64,000 bases of DNA from Geobacter sp. (GCA_003574895.1 PJFB01000005.1:205310-269309), one strand, 5' to 3'. Shown: positions 51,879 to 60,780, counted from the stretch's first letter. Program-made: numbers and translations. Notes: a model not told the origin generated them from the letters alone.

Positions 51879-52253
51879 ATGGCAATGGGCAACTTTATTG
51901 TGGAAGAGCGCGAAGTTAAGCCGTTAAAGCTTGATGTCCTGGGTATGGCAATAACCGAAATCGATCAGCTATCTGCCTTGGAGAGCGGTATGGAGATGTC
52001 GTCCGGGCTTATTGTCATGGCGGTGAATCATGGTTGCGCGGCTCATTTGGCCGGTGTGGAGAATGGCGACATAATCTTTGAGGTGGACAGCAAACCGATC
52101 AGGACAATTGAGGATCTGAAGAACCAACTGGCAGCGCACGAGCCACAAGAGCCGATTGGGTTGCTGTTCCGGCGAATCGGCGCGTGGCGGTATATGGCCC
52201 TTCCGGTCGAAGAGAACTGCCTGGAAGGATATAAAAGGTCGTATCGCTACTAA
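51879..52253 (+). CDS. PDZ-domain protein
   Basis: From the ATG at 51879, behind AAAGGAGG, the protein has 124 residues and no signal peptide. The PDZ core is GLIVMAVNHGCAAHLAGVENGDIIF, then IRTIEDLKNQL, closely like the substrate-binding PDZ of DegP-type proteases, but no protease domain is attached. It is the last gene of the Spy-like operon and may help protein quality control, although a cytosolic site is implied. Confidence 0.8.
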   Translation: MAMGNFIVEEREVKPLKLDVLGMAITEIDQLSALESGMEMSSGLIVMAVNHGCAAHLAGVENGDIIFEVDSKPIRTIEDLKNQLAAHEPQEPIGLLFRRIGAWRYMALPVEENCLEGYKRSYRY

Positions 52254-52363
52254 GGAGGAATAACCATAACATTATGAATCCACTATATTTCCGGTATTTA
52301 GAGGAATTTCAGTCGCAAAATCCTCAGCGCAATCGCAGTCCTCCCGAGCTTTCCCTCAACCCT

Positions 52364-52431
52364 CCCCTTTCCCTGTCCCTCCCCTTTCCCTGTCCCTCCC
52401 CTTTCCCTGTCCCTCCCCTTTCCCTGTCCCT
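52364..52431. repeat. Four perfect 17-bp tandem repeats
   Basis: The unit CCCCTTTCCCTGTCCCT is repeated exactly four times in an all-pyrimidine tract. The last copy runs into the arm of the downstream terminator. It is noncoding and likely to vary in copy number between strains. Confidence 0.92.
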
Positions 52432-52459
52432 CCCCCCCAGCGGGGGGAGGGATTTTTTT
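52427..52459 (+). terminator. Intrinsic terminator after the Spy/PDZ operon
   Basis: TCCCTCCCCCC and GGGGGGAGGGA form a perfect 11-bp stem with a four-base loop, followed by seven T. Confidence 0.9.
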
Positions 52460-52548
52460 ACGAATACATCGAATACCTCTGTCGGTCGGTATTCTTCAAG
52501 GCTTCCTCGCAGAGGGCCGGCCAAGGGAGCGATCATCCGCTTCGTGGC

Positions 52549-53439
52549 CTAAACGGTAGACGAAAGCAGCGTACTGGCACTGTTTGCAGCATCATCCGCA
52601 TACTGTGTGGTACTCATTTGCTGGTAACTCTTCAGTGCTGAGGTGAGTAAGGCCTTGAGTGTGGTGATCGGATCGTTTTCGGTTGTGTCTGATGTTGATG
52701 TCGATGAAGTGGATGACTCATTTTCGTTCAAAGCGTCCAGCAGGGCCTGAAGCGTGTTGGCGACGGTATCCTCGGAATCGCTGCCCTGTGCCTGGCCATT
52801 GCCCGGCGGCGGTCCCGGTGGCGGTCCCTGTGGCCGGGATGACAGCTTGTCTTCGATATTGGAGAAAATATCCTGGGCATCGCTCAAACTGCCGGATTCA
52901 AGGGCATCGCCAAGGCTTTGAAGATCCTGGCTGAACGGGTCATTGCTCTGCCCGCCATTCTGCGATGACACTTCCTTTTGTAGCGCGGCAAGTGCTGTCT
53001 GGGCATCGGACAGGTTGCCTGACGACAACGCGTCGCTCAGGGCCTGAAAACTCTTTTGCAGGGTGTCGGCATCCGAAGATGTTGACGAATCATTTGACGT
53101 GTCGCTTGAGCTTGTTGAAAGAGCTGCTTCGATATCCATCTGCTGTTTGGCAAACTCGCCGTGTCCCTTCAGATGTTGCTCGATTTTGGACAGAACTTTC
53201 TGGGCATCAGCCAGATTGCCGGATTCGAGAGCCGTACCCAGGCTTTCGATATCCTTGTTCATGGGGTTGTTGCTGTCGCTGCTTTCGGACGTGGTATCCG
53301 ATTGCAGGGTTTCATATGCTTTCTGGGCATCGCTCAGGCTCCCGGATTGCAGCGCCGTGCCGATATCCTGAAAATCTTCCTTTATCTTGGCAAAGGGGTT
53401 TGTATAACTGCTGCTGGAAGAAATTGCCGAAATTGACAT
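52549..53439 (-). CDS. Protein of helical ALxSGxLSDAQ repeats, function unknown
   Basis: The 296-residue protein has no signal peptide. The motif (S/G)-L-x-x-A-L-x-S-G-x-L-(S/A)-D-A-Q recurs four times, at about residues 25-45, 65-85, 130-155 and 170-195, each followed by a helix such as KAYETLQ or TALAALQ. Linkers are Ser/Thr/Asp-rich, and a PPPGPPPG stretch precedes a last helical segment. Similar repeat proteins occur in other proteobacteria without known function. AAAGGAGG precedes the ATG. Confidence 0.72.
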   Translation of the reverse strand: MSISAISSSSSYTNPFAKIKEDFQDIGTALQSGSLSDAQKAYETLQSDTTSESSDSNNPMNKDIESLGTALESGNLADAQKVLSKIEQHLKGHGEFAKQQMDIEAALSTSSSDTSNDSSTSSDADTLQKSFQALSDALSSGNLSDAQTALAALQKEVSSQNGGQSNDPFSQDLQSLGDALESGSLSDAQDIFSNIEDKLSSRPQGPPPGPPPGNGQAQGSDSEDTVANTLQALLDALNENESSTSSTSTSDTTENDPITTLKALLTSALKSYQQMSTTQYADDAANSASTLLSSTV

Positions 53440-53946
53440 TTATTACCTCCTTTAAAAAGTGAGATGAATCAGGTTCCGCAAACATGTCCGGAACTTGCGG
53501 GTGGGGCTGCCAAAGCAGCCGATGATGTGGCCAGGTGTTGTCTCCTTTCTTAAAATATTGTCTCTCGGAAAAACTGCCGGTTTCACCTCCATTCAGCCAA
53601 TGACGTGACATCTCCGGGCACCTACCACCGATGAATCGGAAGCAGAGCTAGTCCTGCTTATAATTTTTGTAGGTTAGTATCTCTGTATGCGCAAAATAAG
53701 GACGAATTATGAATTAAATGTGGAAATCAGGGGGCGGGGAGAAAGTGTAACAGATCAGCTTTGCCAAGCTCGAAATTACAAGGATGCTGCGCGGAAAATC
53801 CTCAAATTATAGCCGCTCGCCCGGACTAATAACGGGCGGGCGGCTATATTTATACGAGATACAGCTTTACATCACATAATAGTTGTAACGCGGGCAAAAT
53901 ATTGAGGCGGCTTCCAGTTTTTCTTTGGGTAATCAATTTGGCTGGT
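53440..53946 (-). other. Gene-free gap with a GC-rich hairpin
   Basis: No gene is supported. At 53808-53848 the arms AGCCGCTCGCCCG and CGGGCGGGCGGCT form a strong stem, probably the terminator of the PEP-CTERM gene. The part at 53560-53660, in the leader of the repeat-protein gene, has several short possible helices (for example CCGA/TCGG and CATT/AATG on the minus strand), but I cannot match it to a known RNA. Confidence 0.5.
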
Positions 53947-54927
53947 TCAGGAACGACGGCGTAGCCAGCCCAGCATTCCAAGTCCACCGATTGCCATCAG
54001 CAAAAAGGTACCAGGCTCAGGAACCGGTGCGGAAGCGGCATAACTGATTCCGCCGCCACCAATGGTGTCAGCAGCTGACACATTGAAGTGCGAGAGGTCC
54101 CACGTATAGTCGAACGAAAGATCCGATGCCAGTCCGCCAGCAGTCCCAAGCCCCGTGCTGGACTCCAAAAGACTTTCCAATGCGGTTGCGGTGGTAGAAA
54201 ACGTAAGGCTTGGATCAGGGTTGAAATACACTGTCGCGTCGATCAAGCCATTTCCCAATCCCAAAATACTTATGAAAAATATCGGATTCGTCAACAGGCT
54301 TGAGTCGCGGCTCATTTTCGTAAACGCCTCGTCATGCTGGTCTTCCTCGAACACCGATGATCCAGCGCCAAGTGTTACCTTCTCCTGAAATATCGGATTC
54401 AGCTGTATTGCCGCAGGGTCAAAATAGTCGGGATCGCTGCCAGGGGCCGTGGCTGTCCCGGCGGGTGAGAAGATACTGTTTCTTGTGACGTTTGCATTAA
54501 GGTTTAAGGTCCATGGATAGTAGCTCCCGACCGGGTTTGCAACGGTCATGGTTGAAGTAGCCGTAGCCGTGGTCCCGCCCGCACTCAGAGTTGCGGTGAA
54601 CCCTACTGGCCCCGCACCTGCATTGGCGGCATAGGGGAAGGAAATGGGCGCCGGCGGAACCGGCTGGGTAACAGTACCGGCCCCTGAAACTGTTGCCACG
54701 TCACGGCCAACAGTGAAATTCCCGGTGCCGGCGTTGCCATTGGCAGTTACCGGGTCAAAGTCGGAAAAAGCCCATGACGCCGACGCATTGGCCTGGAGCG
54801 CGCTTGCATTTTGACTGCATATCAGCAAAAGTAGGGGAATTATAAGCAACAATCCAGATATCTTGCCTTTTGTCGCGAACAAAGAGATGCAACAGTGTCT
54901 CAAACGAATATTTTCCGGATAGCTCAT
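53947..54927 (-). CDS. PEP-CTERM exported protein
   Basis: From the ATG ending at 54927, behind AGGAGAG, the protein has 326 residues: a signal peptide with a long hydrophobic core (GLLLIIPLLLLICS), a Thr/Ala/Gly-rich body and the C-terminal sorting signal VPEPGTFLLMAIGGLGMLGW followed by LRRRS. Exosortase would cut this tail at the membrane, releasing a usually glycosylated surface protein linked to exopolysaccharide. A 13-base G tract (C on the coding strand) lies about 56-68 bases upstream of the start codon. Confidence 0.88.
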   Translation of the reverse strand: MSYPENIRLRHCCISLFATKGKISGLLLIIPLLLLICSQNASALQANASASWAFSDFDPVTANGNAGTGNFTVGRDVATVSGAGTVTQPVPPAPISFPYAANAGAGPVGFTATLSAGGTTATATSTMTVANPVGSYYPWTLNLNANVTRNSIFSPAGTATAPGSDPDYFDPAAIQLNPIFQEKVTLGAGSSVFEEDQHDEAFTKMSRDSSLLTNPIFFISILGLGNGLIDATVYFNPDPSLTFSTTATALESLLESSTGLGTAGGLASDLSFDYTWDLSHFNVSAADTIGGGGISYAASAPVPEPGTFLLMAIGGLGMLGWLRRRS

Positions 54928-54982
54928 AGTGTCTCTCCTGTTCTCTCGTTTGTAACATCTACATTCGTTGTGTGTTTGTTCA

Positions 54983-54995
54983 GGGGGGGGGGGGG
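54983..54995. repeat. Homopolymer of 13 G upstream of the PEP-CTERM gene
   Basis: Thirteen consecutive G on the plus strand are flanked by CA and AGAGG. Tracts of this length often change length by slippage. Its place in the leader of a surface-protein gene makes phase-variable expression possible. Confidence 0.9.
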
Positions 54996-55295
54996 AGAGG
55001 TAATGCATAGGTGTCTCTCTATTCAATCTCCAACTTTCGGTCTCCTCATGGCGCCTCCTAGTCAACTGTTTTTATTAGGGGTTTGAATAAAATTAGCCAA
55101 AATTAATGCAAAAAATGCACCATTGTCCAACATGCTGATTTTCCGTAAGGTTCACATAAGGATCAGGTGCTGTGTAAAGAATACCAACACATTTTGGGGT
55201 TGGATGATGGCGGTATGTAAGGATCTCCGACAATGGTGGAGGCTTTTGCTGGAAAGGGCCTTCCGGCCCCTGTTCGGAACCGGAAGGTCACCGTA

Positions 55296-56054
55296 TCACG
55301 GAGCGCTCTGGCCCGTGGGGCGGATCATGATTTCACTGACATTGACATGGGGCGGCAAGGTCAGCAGCCAATGGATGCCGTCGGCAATGGCCTGGGGTTC
55401 GAGCAGCTTGCCGAACTGGGCAATCGAACCGCCGAAGTTTTTCTCGTCGTAACCGGCAACCTTCTGGAAGCCGCTGACCACGATGCCGGGCATAACCAGC
55501 GAAACGCGGACACCTTGGCCGCAAACCTCACGGCGCAACCCTTCGGCAAGGGCGCCCACCGCGAACTTGCTGGAACCGTAGAAGCCGCTGAAGGGCGAGA
55601 TATTCCGCCCCACCACGGAGCCGACAACCACGATGTCGCCCCCCTTCCGCCCGGCCAGGTACTGCCCGGCCCGGCGCATCAGGTGGGCGGCGCCAAGGAC
55701 GTTGGTCCGGTACAGCTCCTGCCATTGGGCTTCGTCGCTGTCGAGGATACCGCCTGCCAGGCCCCGGCCGGCGTTGACGACGACGATGTCATATTTGCCC
55801 CCGCCCTCATCCCAGCTCAAAGCCCGCTCCAGCAGCCTGTCAATATCCTCCGGAAGACCTGCGTCCCCGGCCACGGCAAGTGCCTTGCCGCCCTGGGCCG
55901 CTATCTCCGCCGCCAGTTTCTCCAGCCTGTCCAGGCGGCGGGCAGTGATCACCACAGCGGCGCCTGACCGCGCCAAGGTCAAAGCCGTATCGTATCCCAT
56001 GCCCGAGCTGGCGCCGGTAACAATTGCCGTTTTTCCTGCAAGAAGTTTGTCCAT
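55296..56054 (-). CDS. Short-chain dehydrogenase/reductase
   Basis: From the ATG ending at 56054 (behind AAAGGAG) the protein has 252 residues. The cofactor motif is TGASSGMGYDTA, followed by an arginine in ITARRLDRL that favours NADP(H). NAGRG, the catalytic Ser in VVGSVVG and YGSSK (YxxxK) are all present, giving a classical SDR. The substrate is unknown. It is divergent from the pirin gene across a 250-base gap. Confidence 0.92.
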   Translation of the reverse strand: MDKLLAGKTAIVTGASSGMGYDTALTLARSGAAVVITARRLDRLEKLAAEIAAQGGKALAVAGDAGLPEDIDRLLERALSWDEGGGKYDIVVVNAGRGLAGGILDSDEAQWQELYRTNVLGAAHLMRRAGQYLAGRKGGDIVVVGSVVGRNISPFSGFYGSSKFAVGALAEGLRREVCGQGVRVSLVMPGIVVSGFQKVAGYDEKNFGGSIAQFGKLLEPQAIADGIHWLLTLPPHVNVSEIMIRPTGQSAP

Positions 56055-56306
56055 TGATGATTCTCCTTTTTCATGGATCTGTGATGTCTTCACATGCCGG
56101 CGGCAAGGATTCAGGCGTCTCTTTTTCGCCTGCAGCGCCGAAACCGTGCAACAGCCATTCGTTGCATAAAGTGTAATCTCCCTGTGGTGGGAAGCAAGCG
56201 GAGAAAACGGAATAAATCGGACCGTTAACGGCCGGGGCAATTGGCGCCCGGTTGAATTGCGGCACAACAAGGGTACACTTGAAAAAAATCAGACGCGGAG
56301 GTCTCC

Positions 56307-57215
56307 ATGAATGACATACGCACCATCAGCAAGATCTGGAAGAGCAAGCCGACCATCGAGGGGGCCGGGGTCCACCTGAAACGGGCCTTTGGCAACAGCG
56401 ACGTTCCCCTGTTCGACCCCTTCCTCCTGCTGGACGATTTCCATTCAAACTATCCCCCCTATTATCTGAAAGGGTTTCCGTGGCACCCGCACCGGGGGAT
56501 CGAGACCATCACCTACGTCATCCACGGGCGGGTGGAGCATGGTGACAGCATGGGGAACAAGGGGGTCATCGAGTCGGGCGACGTGCAGTGGATGACCGCC
56601 GGCAGCGGCATCATTCACCAGGAGATGCCACGGGGCGACAACGACGGCCTGATGTGGGGCTTCCAGCTCTGGGCCAACCTCCCGGCCTCCCACAAGATGA
56701 TGGATCCCCGTTACCGGGGTCTGACGGCCGGGGAGATCCCGGAGGTGGTACTCAAGGGGGACATCCGGGTGAAGGTGATCTGCGGCGAACTGGCCGGGGT
56801 GAGCGGGCCGGTTCGGGACGTGGTCATCGACCCGTCCTACCTGGACGTGACCATACCCCCGGAAACGACCTTTACGCACCCCATCGGCAGGGGGCACAAG
56901 GTCTTTGCCTATGTGGTGGACGGTGAAGGGTACTTTGATCCGGAACGGAACGCCTATGCCCACGAGGTGGTGGGGGACAACTATTTCGACATGAAGCGGC
57001 AATGCGCCTGCGGGGCGGAAAGCCTCATCCTCTACAATGACGGCGCAGCGGTGGCCATCAGCACCCAGGAGCGGCCGGTCCGCTTCCTCCTGGTCTCGGG
57101 CCTGCCCATCAACGAGCCGGTGGCCTGGTACGGGCCGATTGTCATGAACAGCCAAGAGGAACTGCAGACAGCCTTCGAGGAATACGAGAAGGGGACATTC
57201 ATCAAACACAAGTGA
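56307..57215 (+). CDS. Pirin-family cupin protein
   Basis: The 302-residue protein has the pirin metal site: the FPWHPHRGIETITYV segment gives two histidines, and GSGIIHQEMPRG gives a third histidine and a glutamate. The bicupin layout is complete, with the C-terminal domain from about residue 165. Bacterial pirins act as quercetinase-like dioxygenases or as regulators of pyruvate metabolism; which applies here is unknown. GGAGG precedes the ATG. Confidence 0.92.
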   Translation: MNDIRTISKIWKSKPTIEGAGVHLKRAFGNSDVPLFDPFLLLDDFHSNYPPYYLKGFPWHPHRGIETITYVIHGRVEHGDSMGNKGVIESGDVQWMTAGSGIIHQEMPRGDNDGLMWGFQLWANLPASHKMMDPRYRGLTAGEIPEVVLKGDIRVKVICGELAGVSGPVRDVVIDPSYLDVTIPPETTFTHPIGRGHKVFAYVVDGEGYFDPERNAYAHEVVGDNYFDMKRQCACGAESLILYNDGAAVAISTQERPVRFLLVSGLPINEPVAWYGPIVMNSQEELQTAFEEYEKGTFIKHK

Positions 57216-57270
57216 GACGCAACTTGAGATTCGCTGGGGTTATGCATGGCGCACGCGTTGGCAGTGTTCG

Positions 57271-58338
57271 TCAATGGGCTGATACTGTCGAGGGCTGTGC
57301 ATGACGATGCGCAAAGAATTCATCAAGCTCCCTGATCCATCCTTCCTTGGTATTTTCATCGGCAAAACTGGCCCGAAAACTGTTGCGGGCCAGCTGGTAA
57401 GCCTCTTTTACCCCAAGCTCAGGCAGAGCCGCAAAGGTGGCGGTGTAATTTTCGTTCAGGTAGCCGCCGAAATAGGCCGGATCGTCGGAATTGATGGTTG
57501 CCACGATGCCGGCAGCCAGCAGCTTGGCGATGTTATGGGCGGAAAGGCTCGGAAACACGCAGAGCTTTACGTTGGAAAGCGGGCAGACTGTCAGCGGTAC
57601 CTGTTGCTGTACCAGCCTTGCGACCAGTTGGGGATCATCCAGGCAGTGCACGCCATGGTCGATCCTTTCCGCTTGCAGCAGGTCAAGGGCATGGCTGATA
57701 TATTCCGCTGACCCCTCTTCACCGGCGTGGGCCACCAGCCGCAGTCCCAGCTGGCGGCAGCGGGCAAAGACCCGGGCGAATTTCTCCGGCGGGTTTCCCC
57801 GCTCACCGCTGTCCAGGCCGACCCCGATGAACCGGTCGCGGAACGGCAGGGCATCTTCCAGCACCGCAAAAGCGTCCTTTTCACTCAAGTGGCGCAGGAA
57901 ACAGAGTATCAGCGAGGCGCTCAGCCCCAGCTCTTCCCGGCCGCGGCGGATTGCGCGGTCCAGGCCGTTGATTACCGTCGCAAAGGGGATGCCCCTGGCG
58001 GTATGGGTCTGGGGATCGAAGAAAATCTCCGCATGGACCACATTATCGGCCTTGGCACGCTTCAGATAAGCCCAGGCCATGGCAAAGAAATCATCCTCTG
58101 TTTGCAGCACGCCGGCCCCGGCATAGTAGATGTCCAGAAAACTCTGCAGGTCCGTAAAGGCATAGGCCGCCCGCAGTTCCTCCATGGTCGGGTAGGGGAG
58201 CCGGAGCCGGTTCCGCGTTGCCAGTTCAAAGATCAGTTCCGGCTCCAGCGAACCTTCGATGTGGATATGCAGCTCTGCCTTCGGCATGCGGCAGAGGATG
58301 CCGGGCAGCTCTTCCCGTGGAATACTGTCGAAGTTCAT
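57271..58338 (-). CDS. Adenine deaminase of the adenosine-deaminase superfamily
   Basis: From the ATG ending at 58338 (behind GGGGG) the protein has 355 residues. Zinc and catalytic residues lie in PKAELHIHIEGS, HAGEEG, ERIDHGVHC and TINSDDPAYFGGY. The last motif, together with FFDPQTHTARGIPF, is typical of the adenine-deaminating (Aah1/PA0148-like) branch rather than true adenosine deaminase. It would make hypoxanthine from adenine. It lies 62 bases after purT on the same strand, a purine-linked pair. Confidence 0.85.
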   Translation of the reverse strand: MNFDSIPREELPGILCRMPKAELHIHIEGSLEPELIFELATRNRLRLPYPTMEELRAAYAFTDLQSFLDIYYAGAGVLQTEDDFFAMAWAYLKRAKADNVVHAEIFFDPQTHTARGIPFATVINGLDRAIRRGREELGLSASLILCFLRHLSEKDAFAVLEDALPFRDRFIGVGLDSGERGNPPEKFARVFARCRQLGLRLVAHAGEEGSAEYISHALDLLQAERIDHGVHCLDDPQLVARLVQQQVPLTVCPLSNVKLCVFPSLSAHNIAKLLAAGIVATINSDDPAYFGGYLNENYTATFAALPELGVKEAYQLARNSFRASFADENTKEGWIRELDEFFAHRHAQPSTVSAH

Positions 58339-58400
58339 GGTGTCGATCCCCCTGCCCGTTGTTTTGACCACTGCTTTTCTTCCGAGAGATACCGCTCCTG

Positions 58401-59585
58401 TTACCCTTGCGGAACCAGGCGAACGCTATGGGCACAGGCCTCGGCCCGGCTTCTGGCTTCATCGGTGGATGCACCCTGGGTCAGGGCAACTCCCATGCGC
58501 CGGCCGTGGCGGGTGTCGGGCTTGCCGAACAGGCGCAGCTTGGCGGTGGGCACCTTCAGGGCCTCGGCGATGCCTTCGAAGCGCACGTTTTCCCGGCTGT
58601 CCGCCGCCAGAATCACATGGCTGGCCGAAGGGGCAAGGTTGAGGATCTCGGGCACCGGCAGCCCGAGTATGGCGCGCACATGGAGCTCGAATTGGCTCAG
58701 GTTCTGGGAAATCATGGAAACCATGCCGGTGTCGTGGGGGCGGGGAGATACTTCGCTGAACAGGACTGTGTCCCCCTTGATAAACAGCTCCACCCCGAAG
58801 ATGCCATAACCGCCCAGGGCGGCGGTAACCGCCCCGGCCTGCCGCCGGGCCTCGGCAAGGGCCGCCGGCGACATGGCCATGGGCTGCCATGATTCGTGAT
58901 AATCGCCTTTGATCTGCACATGGCCGATCGGGGGGCAGAACGAGGTGCCTCCGGCGTGGCGGACAGTCAGCTGTGTTATCTCGTAGTCAAAGTCGATAAA
59001 GCCCTCAACAATAACGGTGTCCGAGGCGCCCCGTGCGCCATCCATGGCATATTGCCAGGCGGCAGCCACTTCCGCGGCGGTTTGCACCACGCTTTGTCCC
59101 TTGCCCGACGAACTCATGATCGGTTTCACCACGCAGGGAAACCCGATGGTATCTGCTGCGGAGCGCAACTCTTCCGCGCTCTGTGCAAAGGCATAGGGTG
59201 CCGTGGGCAAGCCCAGTTCCTCGGCAGCCAGCCGTCGAATCCCTTCGCGGTTCATGGTCAGGTTTGCGGCGCGGGCCGTGGGGATGACCCTCTGCCCTCC
59301 TTGTTCCAATTCCAGGAGGAACGCGGTATCAATGGCCTCAATCTCCGGCACGATCAGGTCGGGCCGCTCTTCTTCCACCACCCGGCGCAGGGCATCCCGG
59401 TCCAGCATGCTGATGACATGACTCCTGTGTGCCACCTGCATGGCCGGGGCATGGGGATAACGGTCAACCGCGATCACCTCCACCCCCAGCCGTTGCGCCT
59501 CAATGGCGACCTCTTTGCCCAGTTCTCCCGATCCCAACAGCAGCAGTTTAGTGGCACCCAGTTTCAGCGGTGTTCCAATGCTCAT
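58401..59585 (-). CDS. purT: Formate-dependent phosphoribosylglycinamide formyltransferase
   Basis: The 394-residue ATP-grasp enzyme makes formyl-GAR from GAR, formate and ATP in purine synthesis. GSGELGKEV at the N-terminus, [14 protein letters not shown], the [14 protein letters not shown] loop and [13 protein letters not shown] metal-binding segment are diagnostic. GGAGG precedes the ATG. Use of formate suits an anaerobe with FolD-linked one-carbon metabolism. Confidence 0.96.
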   Translation of the reverse strand: MSIGTPLKLGATKLLLLGSGELGKEVAIEAQRLGVEVIAVDRYPHAPAMQVAHRSHVISMLDRDALRRVVEEERPDLIVPEIEAIDTAFLLELEQGGQRVIPTARAANLTMNREGIRRLAAEELGLPTAPYAFAQSAEELRSAADTIGFPCVVKPIMSSSGKGQSVVQTAAEVAAAWQYAMDGARGASDTVIVEGFIDFDYEITQLTVRHAGGTSFCPPIGHVQIKGDYHESWQPMAMSPAALAEARRQAGAVTAALGGYGIFGVELFIKGDTVLFSEVSPRPHDTGMVSMISQNLSQFELHVRAILGLPVPEILNLAPSASHVILAADSRENVRFEGIAEALKVPTAKLRLFGKPDTRHGRRMGVALTQGASTDEARSRAEACAHSVRLVPQG

Positions 59586-59698
59586 ACAATGTCATCCTCC
59601 ATGGTTTTAGATTATTCGAATATCGTGACGAGGCTTACCCAGCGGGCCTTACCGATGGAACCTTGCACTCTTGCGCTGGTATTTCGGTTGACTCATGT

Positions 59699-59711
59699 AA
59701 ACAAATTGTTT
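59699..59711. promoter_or_regulatory. Inverted repeat before higB, possible HigA operator
   Basis: AAACAA-A-TTGTTT is a perfect 6-1-6 inverted repeat 11 bases ahead of the higB start codon. Autoregulation by the antitoxin is usual for such modules. Confidence 0.5.
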
Positions 59712-59722
59712 GGGTTGAAAAC

Positions 59723-60004
59723 ATGTTCACATCATTCGCGAACAAAGAAACTGAGAAGCTCTTTGCCACGGGGAAGTCCAAAAAACTTCCAACGGAAATC
59801 ATAACCCGCGCGATCATGCGATTAACGCAGTTGGACAATGCCCGCGAGGTTACTGATTTGCTAATGCCCCCGTCAAACCGCCTTGAAACCCTTTCCGGTG
59901 ATAGAACGGGACAATGGAGCATCAGAATTAACGACCAGTGGCGTGTATGCTTTCAGTTTACCAATGGTGATGCTACTGATGTCGAAATCACCGATTACCA
60001 TTAA
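59723..60004 (+). CDS. higB: HigB/RelE-family toxin
   Basis: The 93-residue protein has the HigB layout: an FANKETEKLF helix, the LNRLETLSGDRTGQWSIRIN-like core (here NRLETLSGDRTGQWSI) and QWRVCFQF, with the basic residues expected of an mRNA interferase. The ATG at 59723 gives the normal length. Antitoxin HigA starts 13 bases downstream. The toxin-first order is characteristic of higBA. Confidence 0.92.
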   Translation: MFTSFANKETEKLFATGKSKKLPTEIITRAIMRLTQLDNAREVTDLLMPPSNRLETLSGDRTGQWSIRINDQWRVCFQFTNGDATDVEITDYH

Positions 60005-60016
60005 AGGAGAAATCTT

Positions 60017-60319
60017 ATGGCTGTCAAAAACGGGCTTCCCCCCATACATCCGGGGGTCTTCCTGAAGGAAATACTTGATGAGTTTGGCATGTCGCAAAAC
60101 GCATTAGCTCATGCAATTGGCGTTTCACCCATGCGAATATCTCATGTTATCAAGGGTTCACGTCCTGCTACGGCAGAACTGGCTGTGCTTTTCGGCAAGG
60201 TATTCAGCCAGACGCCGACCTACTGGATGAACCTGCAAACTAGTTATGACCTGAAAACCGCTGAAAAAGCTATGGCTCAGAGGATGCGACATGTGCAGCC
60301 TCTTTTGTTGGCCGCGTAG
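60017..60319 (+). CDS. higA: HigA-family antitoxin
   Basis: The 100-residue protein has the HigA/VapI pattern PPIHPGVFLKEILDEFGMSQ, a helix-turn-helix (LAHAIGVSPMRISHVIKGSR) and TPTYWMNLQTSYDL. It neutralises HigB and should bind the promoter. AAAGGAG precedes the ATG. Its 3' end overlaps by about 50 bases the end of the open frame on the opposite strand (60270-60733). Confidence 0.93.
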   Translation: MAVKNGLPPIHPGVFLKEILDEFGMSQNALAHAIGVSPMRISHVIKGSRPATAELAVLFGKVFSQTPTYWMNLQTSYDLKTAEKAMAQRMRHVQPLLLAA

Positions 60320-60733
60320 GATTGCTCACGCTTCCACGATACTTACACTGTTTGGTGGAAAAATGTGAGGCGGATGCAAGATTTAAGTTGCACGCAGTTT
60401 TTTGTACGTCCGGTTGAACGAGTTGTGCGGCCTGTTCTTTGGGGCTGTTCCCTTCCAATGTCCAGAAGTGCCCCGGGTGACGTGAAGCAACTTGCAAAAG
60501 CACCCGTGCGGGGCCTTCCGGTTTACGGCGGCCTTGTTCCCAGTTTCTCAATGTTCCTACGCTGATTCCCACAAGGTCTGCGAACTTAGCCTGTGAAAGA
60601 CCGAATTGCTCACGCAGGGCACGAACCTCGGTTTCCGGAAATTCAAAGGATCTGGAGGGCTGCATTGTGCCTTTCATGATCGGTGCGCCCTGTTTTACAC
60701 TTTCCGCAGTTCCTGAAAAAGTTCATCTTTCAT
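60270..60733 (-). pseudogene. Frameshifted NadS-type antitoxin gene
   Basis: An ATG ending at 60733 behind GAGGAGGA opens MKDELFQELRK and then meets a stop codon. One base more near 60700 would join it in frame to the adjoining reading frame SVKQGAPIMKGTMQPSRSF, exactly the usual NadS order. The rest is a normal XRE helix-turn-helix (LREQFGLSQAKFADLVGIS, LRNWEQGRRKPEGPA). The C-terminus after HPGHF runs on without family similarity. Either the gene is broken, or a shorter product starts at the ATG ending at 60677. Confidence 0.72.
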
Positions 60734-60780
60734 GGTATTCCTCCTCAATAATCCTCTTGAGACATTTGGGGCTACTACCG
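60723..60780 (-). pseudogene. 3' remnant of a RelE/HigB-type toxin gene
   Basis: On the minus strand, in a frame overlapping the NadS start (ATGA overlap at the stop), the last codons read SSPKCLKRIIEEEYHER and stop. This resembles the C-terminus of NadS-partnered RelE-type toxins, and the overlap is the usual gene order. The gene is cut off at 60780, just where the pfkA stop codon lies, so only a fragment is left. Confidence 0.5.

Noticed and set aside
52364..52431. CRISPR-like repeats
   Set aside because: The units are direct head-to-tail copies without spacers.
53312..53611. Upstream extension or extra gene before the repeat protein
   Set aside because: It is in a different frame from the clear repeat protein, has no family pattern, and overlaps the true ribosome site and start.
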